Shown: piece after piece, positions 57,459 through 64,000 of the stretch | Layout: every line of letters begins with the position of its first letter | Position numbering within the stretch: the stretch's first letter is position 1 | The notes under the pieces: model-generated | Seen by the model: the letters and a program-made list of their open reading frames with translations, nothing else | Database searches by the model: none | Told to the model about the DNA's origin: nothing | Source: Cryptomeria japonica | Lineage: Eukaryota; Streptophyta; Pinopsida; Cupressales; Cupressaceae | Direction of reading: 5' to 3' | DNA length: 64,000 nucleotides | Assembly: GCF_030272615.1 (NCBI RefSeq) | Contig: NC_081407.1 | Span: forward strand, 153,905,048 to 153,969,047 | Program-made: the position numbers and the translations under genes

Positions 57459-60400
57459 TTACCAAAGCTTGATATATTTGAAAATATCTTGATATGCCTT
57501 CTCCAATAGCTCAAGATAAGTATCCCAACTAGATTTTAAAGTGCCGGAAATAGATACAAGTCCATTTAGCATGTGTGCAAAAGACTCTTTCTCATTTAAC
57601 TCTGCCAGTGTGGGCTTACCAACCAGAGCTATACACTCCTTCATATGTACACTGAGTGAATCCAACTGGGGACTCAACAAACCTCTAAGACTTCTTTCCC
57701 TTCTTATGATTTTGTCTTTTTCTTTCTCAAGAACAAAAATTTGAGGTTCCAAAACCAAAATCTGACCATCAATGGATGTAGTCAATGAAGTCAATCCATC
57801 AAAAGAATTGGCTAAACTTGCAATTTTCTCTTGAGATTCCTTAACATTCTTATCCAAATTAAATGTAAGAATATTTATGTTACAACATACTTTTTAAATA
57901 TTTGTACACTAGTTTAAAGAATTGTCTATCAATTTCAACTTTTCATTAATCTTCTTCCTCTTAGACTCAATCACTTGATCAAATGTAGCTCTTTTTGCCT
58001 ATGTGAACCTCTCCAATGTTTGCCGATTTGAAATCTACTGCAAGGATTAAAAATCCTTTGAAATATGATCAGTAATTGTCTTAAAATTGTCAAAAGGGCT
58101 TGCTTCTCTGTTAATCTTGCACTCTGGGACTAGTCTATGCAAAACAATGATAGACTGATCAATATTCCCTTTATTCATAGATCCCTCCTTCATCATTTTC
58201 TGTGCAACCATCATCATGAGTTTAGTAGAACTCATCTCAGTTATTCTTTTCTTTTGAACTTGTGAGGTGTCAATTGACAACAATGATGGACTCACTACCA
58301 GTTCCCTTCCAGATTCCTTTTTCTTCTCCTATGATGATTTATCCTTTATAGATTCCTCACTTGCACCAGTGGCTTCGCCACTTGGTGTAGTCTCAGTAAC
58401 TGTCGGTTCCTCCCTAGGATCTATAACCTCAACTTGTACATTTGTATCTGAAGGACTCTTGTCCTTAACATTAGTATCCTGTACATTATCAACCTTTACA
58501 CTCTCTGTATTTTTCAATATCTCAATATTTGCCTGTACATTTGTATCTACCCAGGACTTGAATTCTACTATCTTAATGTTTTTCAAAATTGAGGGTCAAG
58601 TACCCATAATGCCCTTTCGTTTTCCTTCAACTGGGATGTCTGTAGTGTCTTTTTTTGATTCCAGTGAAATATAAAAACCATGATTCTCTTCAAATAACTT
58701 AGCCCATGCCTTGTGGGTCTCCTTGATTATCTCATTTAATCTCCCTAACATAAGACTGGTTATTCTATGTTTGCTGTTAAATATTTTCTTATCTACAACC
58801 TCAAGTGTCCTATCCATTTCCTATGGTGCAATAGAAACACAAACAGATTACGACTCTTCTATCTTAATATGCCTGTATTATTGCATTGGTGATAGTCTCC
58901 TAGCATCTAACATATCATACAATTCTGTCGGTATTTGGTTTTCAATTTTTATCAAGGATTTCTTATAAATATCCAAATATAAAAAAACTGCTTCTTCTAT
59001 CTCTCTTTGTTCATCATCCTCTAAATTTTCATAATAAAACTGTACATTCTTTGACATACCATATTTAGTAATCTCATCAATTAATTCTACACAAGTTTTT
59101 GGTAGAATGATAGTTACATTACCAGATTCAATTGCCAGATCAATGTTAGCCTTCTTCTTCTTGCTTCTAGTACCAGATGGAGTTGAAGGTGTTACTTTTG
59201 GAGCTCGTTTCTATGCTGGTAACTTGAATGTAACTTTCCTAACCGGTTGCTTTTTAACCTCTACCTTGGTTTCTTGTGTTTTCTTCCTTATAACCCTTTT
59301 GAAAGCTAGGGGCGTGTCATCCTCATATGTAGACTCACCTGCAATAGAATCAATGAATACTTTTGGTTCTTTTCTCTTCCTATCTTTCTCTGGGACAACA
59401 TCAATCAATGATTTGATGTCCTGTGAAACCTTTTCTACAAATTTGCTTGCCTTTCCTTCTTGCTTCTCTCTCTTCTTCCGGTTAAACTTAGTTTCAACCT
59501 CTTGAGTCTTCTGCTTAGTAGTACCATAGGGCTTCTCAGCTTCATCAATAGGTGCATCAATCAACATCTTTGCATAAGCATCAAGGATATGTGGATCAAA
59601 TTCATAGCCCATCTCCTCAATCCAGATCTTCTGGGGTTTGATCTCTTCCATGAGTGTTTCATCTTTCTTCACCATGAAGCATATGTTGGTTGAGTATTTT
59701 TCAACAATGTACTTTGGAACCCTTTCTCTAGATTTCATAGCCTTCTGGAATGCCTTAAAATATCCCCAAACTTTTTATCATCTCTTTGACTGCCTAATGT
59801 AGCAATTGACTGTTTCAGTTGCCTCCCTATAGGGATATCAAATGCACATTGCCTCTTCTTAAAAATGGGAGTCTCATTCATGAAAAATAGCATTAAACAA
59901 ATAATTAGGTTACCATACCAGAAAGTCCCTTTCTTTTATCCTAAAATCTTTCCTAGGTTTATCAATAGTTCATCCAACATCCAAATACATAGATCCTATT
60001 TCTCATTTTCTCTCATAATCTTATAAGCTGCAAAAATGCAAGAGCTAGAAACAAAATTCTGTCAGTTTGATTGAGTTACCTTGTAACCGATGACCATGCT
60101 ACCGAATCTGATGTCTTTGTTGGTGATAGTGCTGATTCTCATAGGTCACCTGTCAGATGTTGCGCCAGTGATATTTTCGATATGATCATTAGAAACCTTT
60201 TTATTCGAACGCTACCCAACCTATGGTAAACTAGTGATTGCCCTGATGGCCTCCTTTGTTATCATATAAGGTCTATCTAGCCAGATAAACTCTCCATGCA
60301 CTCTGATCAAAACATACCTAATGATTTCATCTTCAAATTCTAGAATGCTGGTAAATCCTAAATCCTCAATGTTTTTGAACTTAGGTTTAATCTTTCCAGA

Positions 60401-60652
60401 ATCTCTCATTAGCTCACTCGTGTACATGCTCTTGATATCAGATGTTCCCAAATCCTCAATATGACAATGGATGTAGGCTCTTACATCTTCGACATACACA
60501 AATCCATCCGAGACATGAGAAAAAGTGCCAACCAAATCATCCAGGGTAGCCACATGCGGATACCATTTGAAAGTTAGCCTGGGATGGTCCTTGACCTCAA
60601 CTACAGTTGGGTTTGTAACAAAGATAGATACAGATGATGATCCTAATTCCAT
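57459..60652 (-). pseudogene. element E ORF2: conserved accessory protein (~1,065 codons)
   Basis: It starts MELGSSSVSIFVTNPTVVEV at 60652, sharing NPTVVEV with B, then FVYVEDVRAYIHCHIEDLG, YVLIRVHGEFIWLD and YMITKEAIRAITSLP. After stops and a frameshift, MVIGYKVTQSN, CIWMLDELLINLGK, RERVPKYIVEKYSTNICFMV and TLMEEIKPQKIWIEEMGYEF (59738-59600) follow. A Lys-rich part (KFNRKKREKQEGKASKFVEK), a Val/Thr/Asp-rich middle and a C-terminal coiled coil (RGLLSPQLDSLSVHMKECIA; 57857-57459) complete it. From ~59740 to the end it keeps one frame with scattered stops. Confidence 0.8.
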
Positions 60653-60988
60653 GATTAAAGATAAATACCTATGAATCGATCTTAGTTTGAAATCATTCAA
60701 GAAGATATCCGATCACACTGAATCACCTTTAATCGCTCTGAATCACTCTTAATCGCTTCTGAATGCAAGGTGATGAATAATGAAGTAGATTCAACCTTTT
60801 ATCCTCAAAGAAAAAGAAAAACCCTAATCTTTCATTGACATTAATGACTTTCGATGAAAGATACTAGATCTTGATAAAACATCTCCATGCTGGATAAGCA
60901 TCTTCAATGTCTGGAACATCTTCCAGAACCTCTTCCTAGGGCATATGCAATATCTTCATGAATTTTGCCTCTCCTTAAGGCATATGCT
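60653..60988 (-). promoter_or_regulatory. element E ORF1-ORF2 leader
   Basis: GGATAAAAGG (minus strand, 60803-60794) lies 150 bp before the ORF2 ATG, and AGGTATTTATC precedes that ATG, as in B. Confidence 0.45.
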
Positions 60989-62067
60989 TTAGTTACCGAT
61001 TGAGCTTCTTGTCGATGTAGGAGCAACCTCTTTTGCTGGATAAGTAACTGGTGCATTCTCATATGCAAATTATTCTCCAGTCTTCCTAACCCATCTCTGG
61101 GTATGATCTTGCCAGATTTCATTAACCTTTTATTTCCCTTTCTCATTTGATCCTCCATTACCAACCAGTAGATTTATCCTTCTACAAAACTTAGCAATAT
61201 GCCCAACCTTATTACATGCATAACATGTAACATTGTTCTTTTGAATTGCTTTGCTAAAACTGGTGAAATTTCTTGACCTGCACTGATTAGCCATATGTCC
61301 AAATTTTCCACATGCATAGCATTTGCATTTAGAACATTGATCGGGAGAAGAATCAGGGTTCTGATTTGCTTTGTTTCTACATTACCTAACGATGTGACCA
61401 AATTTATTACAAACAAAACATCTACGATTAAATTTATAAGCATTAAACTGCCTTACCGGTGCCTTATGGTTTCGATCTTTATTAACAGTACCAGAACTCT
61501 ATCCTTGTTCAAATCCAAGTCCACTAGAATCTCCATTCTGCCTTTGTCTCTTCAATAACTCATCTAGCTATGCTGAACTAATCTTGAATTTTTCTTTATA
61601 ATCACTTGCAATAGTCATATCTTCTCTTTGAATTATCATTTGTCTCTCAAGATTTGTTCATTACTTTGGGATTGTACTAAATCAGCTCCCAACATATCAT
61701 TCTCATGAACCAACCTACCACATTCTTCAAATTTGTTCTTCATGGATACAACAATATTTTCTTCTTTTTTCTTCTGGTCCTCAATCTCTTTAGACATTCT
61801 CATAGTTATGGCTTGCATTTCATTTTTCATGACCATGTTCTCCTGACTTAGCTTTTGACATTGTTCCTTAAGTGCATCTTTCTCTTCATCATCTCAATTT
61901 TGCAAAAGTTCCTTCCTCCTAGCTTGAACAGATGACAACCTCTCCTATAGGACAAGAATGAATTCCTTAGCAAAATTCAATTCATCTCATAGCTTTAAGT
62001 TCTTCATCCTTTCAGCATCATAATCTTCAAGTGCCATCTCAAGTTGCTTTTCCAAACCCGTATCCAT
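60989..62067 (-). pseudogene. element E ORF1: coiled-coil, CCHC Gag-like protein
   Basis: It starts MDTGLEKQLEMALEDYDAER at 62067, aligned with MENLMKQLDGALTDYDAEKL of B. The coiled coil continues with stops (MKNEMQAITMRMSKEIEDQK near 61830-61770). Zinc knuckles: CFVCNKFGHIVR-stop-C, CYACGKFGHMANQC and CYACNKVGHIAKFC (61404-61180). It ends SIGN-stop at 60989. At least five in-frame stops. Confidence 0.78.
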
Positions 62068-62119
62068 GGATTTTGGATTCAGGATCTCCCTCAATCTGTT
62101 AAACTTCCTCCGAGGCACA

Positions 62120-62132
62120 AGACTCTGATACC
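62120..62132 (-). promoter_or_regulatory. element E primer-binding site
   Basis: The minus strand reads TGGTATCAGAGTC, 2 bp from the 5' LTR. Confidence 0.9.
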
Positions 62133-62134
62133 AA

Positions 62135-63072
62135 TTGTTGGAATCCAATAACATTGAGGGGGGGGGTGAATTAGTGTTATACCAGAACTATCAATTTTAG
62201 CCTTATTAAACCATGCATACACCAACCGGTATACCGATACATACATAATTGAAAGAAGTAAAGCAACCAATAAGCCAATCACATAAATGAACACCATAAC
62301 ATACATAATTATATGTGGTAAACCTCAAAGAGGAAAAACCATGATGGGATTTGTGACCCACAATATGAATCCACTAGCCATATGAAGAGATATTACAAAA
62401 TATAGGGGCCTGCACTTGCAGGAAGGCTTACAACCTAAAGCACATTGCTCAATAACAAAAGGAGCCTCACTGACTACATATAAATCTAGACTACAATCCA
62501 AAGAAATGATTGAACTACAAAGATAGTATCTTCTATGCCTGAATACAGTTCCAGTTAAGCTCTGTTTGTTCCGGTCTGAAAACCTAAACCCTTTACTGGA
62601 ATAACCCTTTACAATAATATCCTCACATACATAATCTCTCTTATATATTTTGTATCACTTAACATCCATATTCGCATCCATTACATTATTTCCTTCCCAA
62701 TTACATATTCATGTGATGATATCAAAATGATCTAACCAACTGACCTATATACCCTATACAATTTATCATGCCTTATGTCGACTTACAAAGATAATTACAA
62801 TATCAATATACATGTTGGCTAGATAACATAAACACATGAATATCAAAAACAATTGCTGATGCTAGATCCAAAATATGTTGGCTTCCAATACCGATAACCT
62901 TATTCTAAACCATGTCGGCTTGCATTGCCGGTAACAAAATAAATCCTTCCATCCTGCTGGTGAAGTGTCTGTCAGTACACAACTAACCCAAAACATGAAG
63001 CCTGAATAAGATATCATGTTACCATCAATGACAACATAGTGAAACCAACAAATTGAGTGTCAATTGCCAACA
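62135..63072 (-). repeat. element E 5' LTR (938 bp), adjoining Copia pol
   Basis: TGTTGGAATCCAATAAC...TTGCCAACA with a G-run near 62156-62166. TATATAAG on the minus strand near 62640 is a TATA candidate. The sequence just outside (63073 on) is the downstream end of a minus-strand Copia pol. Confidence 0.9.
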
Positions 63073-63135
63073 CTCTCATCAATCCATAGTGAAAGATCTT
63101 CAATAAGTCTACTAGATTGATGCATCAACAACATC

Positions 63136-64000
63136 TTAATTGACCTTAGGTAGGGGTATAACCCCTAATTTTCCTCTGAGATATTCAAAGGTATCCTTAG
63201 GCAATGGCTTAGTGAATATGTCTACTAACTGCTTGTTACTTGACACATGTTCCATCCTAACTTGCTTTTCCTGCACCCTTTCTCTCAGAAAATGATACTT
63301 CAATTCAATGTCTTTAGTCCTAGCATGCAATACTGGATTCTTAGAAATGTTTATAGCACTTGTGTTATTACAATGTATGACTACTGGTTCTGTCATTGTC
63401 TCCTTGAATCCTTCCAAGAAATGTCTCATCCATATAGGTTGTGTACAATTCATGGATGCAACTACATACTCTGCTTCTACTGTAGATTGTGAAATACAAC
63501 TTTGTTTCTTACTGGTCCAAGATACTAGTCTTCCTCCTAGAAATAATGCACCATCGGTTGTGCTCTTCCAGTCATCTAAATTTCCTGCTCAATCAACATC
63601 AGTGAATACCTATAAAGAGAAATTCATTTGTATGGATACCATAATCCATAATCTATAGTCCCTCTAAGATATCTGAAGATTCTTTTCACTGCCACCATGT
63701 GAGTCTCTTTAGGACTCTTCTAAAATCTAGCTACAATACCAACCACATGAGCAATATCCGGTCTTCTATGAACAACATAGTGCAATTTTCCAATCATAGA
63801 TCTGTACTTAGTTTCATCCATTGGATTTGAATCATCTTCCTTTGACAATCTGCAACCTGTAACCATAGGGGTTCCAACTGGTTCTGAATTTTCCATCCCA
63901 AATGTTTTTAAGACCTCCTTCACATACTTAGACTGACTGATAAAGATGCTAACTTCCATCTGCTGAACCTGCAAACAAATGAAAAACTTAATCTAACCTA
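63136..64000 (-). pseudogene. Ty1/copia pol 3' end: reverse transcriptase C-part and RNase H
   Basis: It enters from the right edge. Reverse transcriptase C-terminal part: VSIFISQSKYVKEVLKTFGM, TPMVTGCRLSKEDDSNPMD, YRSMIGKLHYVVHRRPDIAH (63974-63720). After stops, RNase H follows: WMRHFLEGFKETMTEPVVIH, NNTSAINISKNPVLHARTKD, IELKYHFLRERVQEKQVRME, LVDIFTKPLPKDTFEYLRGK and LGVIPLPKVN-stop at 63136. This is Copia order and spacing. Several stops show decay here. The pol stop is about 60 bp from the LTR at 63072, the distance expected of a Copia 3' end, so this pol and element E may share that LTR. Confidence 0.88.

Larger units (their letters stand above)
56195..63072 (-). mobile_element. element E: non-autonomous LTR retrotransposon
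   Basis: Minus strand: 5' LTR (62135-63072), PBS, ORF1, leader, ORF2, polypurine tracts, 3' LTR (ends 57164). It is the same family as B, with related LTRs. There is no pol. The left LTR edge is damaged and no target duplication is visible. Its right LTR lies about 60 bp from the end of a Copia pol gene. Confidence 0.88.

Overview
The window looks like nuclear DNA of a land plant with a large, repeat-rich genome, probably a gymnosperm. It is AT-rich, holds almost no host gene, and is built of nested and decayed LTR retrotransposons whose primer-binding sites match plant initiator-Met tRNA (TGGTATCAGAGC type). The species assignment is inference only.

Layout. 1-2210: 13 copies of a 35-bp imperfect palindrome at a ~166-bp period. 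2540-4850: a plant-transposon-type gene with one internal stop. 4700-5650: an LTR end, a PBS and a Ty3/gypsy gag relic. 6290-7290: a hAT transposase relic (minus). 8320-8800: the last two exons of a ZPR1 zinc-finger protein gene, the only clear host-gene sequence. 9930-13050: a Copia LTR with gag-protease remains, plus a complete 353-bp TRIM. 13312-22464: element A (plus; 5-bp target duplication CATAT; a second LTR nested in its 3' LTR). 24100-25112, 32135-33170 and 39760-40405: pieces of an old gypsy element H. H was split by gypsy chromovirus G (25113-32134, minus) and by element B (33171-39754, minus; target duplication AATAG). 40724-51038: LTR-internal-LTR-internal-LTR tandem C/D (plus). 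51039-56194: two further LTRs (I and F). 56195-63072: element E (minus). 63136-64000: the 3' end of a Copia pol, on the minus strand, abutting E's 5' LTR.

The unifying story is one family of LTR elements without recognisable integrase, reverse transcriptase or RNase H (A, B, C, D, E). The fullest copies (A, B, E) carry ORF1, a coiled-coil protein with CCHC zinc knuckles like the nucleic-acid-binding part of Gag, then a leader with a TATA-like box. ORF2 follows: a ~1,060-1,100-codon protein with a conserved N-terminal domain, a charged Lys/Glu-rich middle and a coiled-coil end. The internal regions end in several polypurine tracts. C and D keep only ORF2. All copies here are broken, but the frames are still traceable, many stops read as decayed Gln codons, and exact target duplications show that A and B moved as units. 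Such elements would need pol from a partner; the Copia pol abutting E's LTR is a candidate. This non-autonomous family and its ORF2 is the most interesting content of the window.
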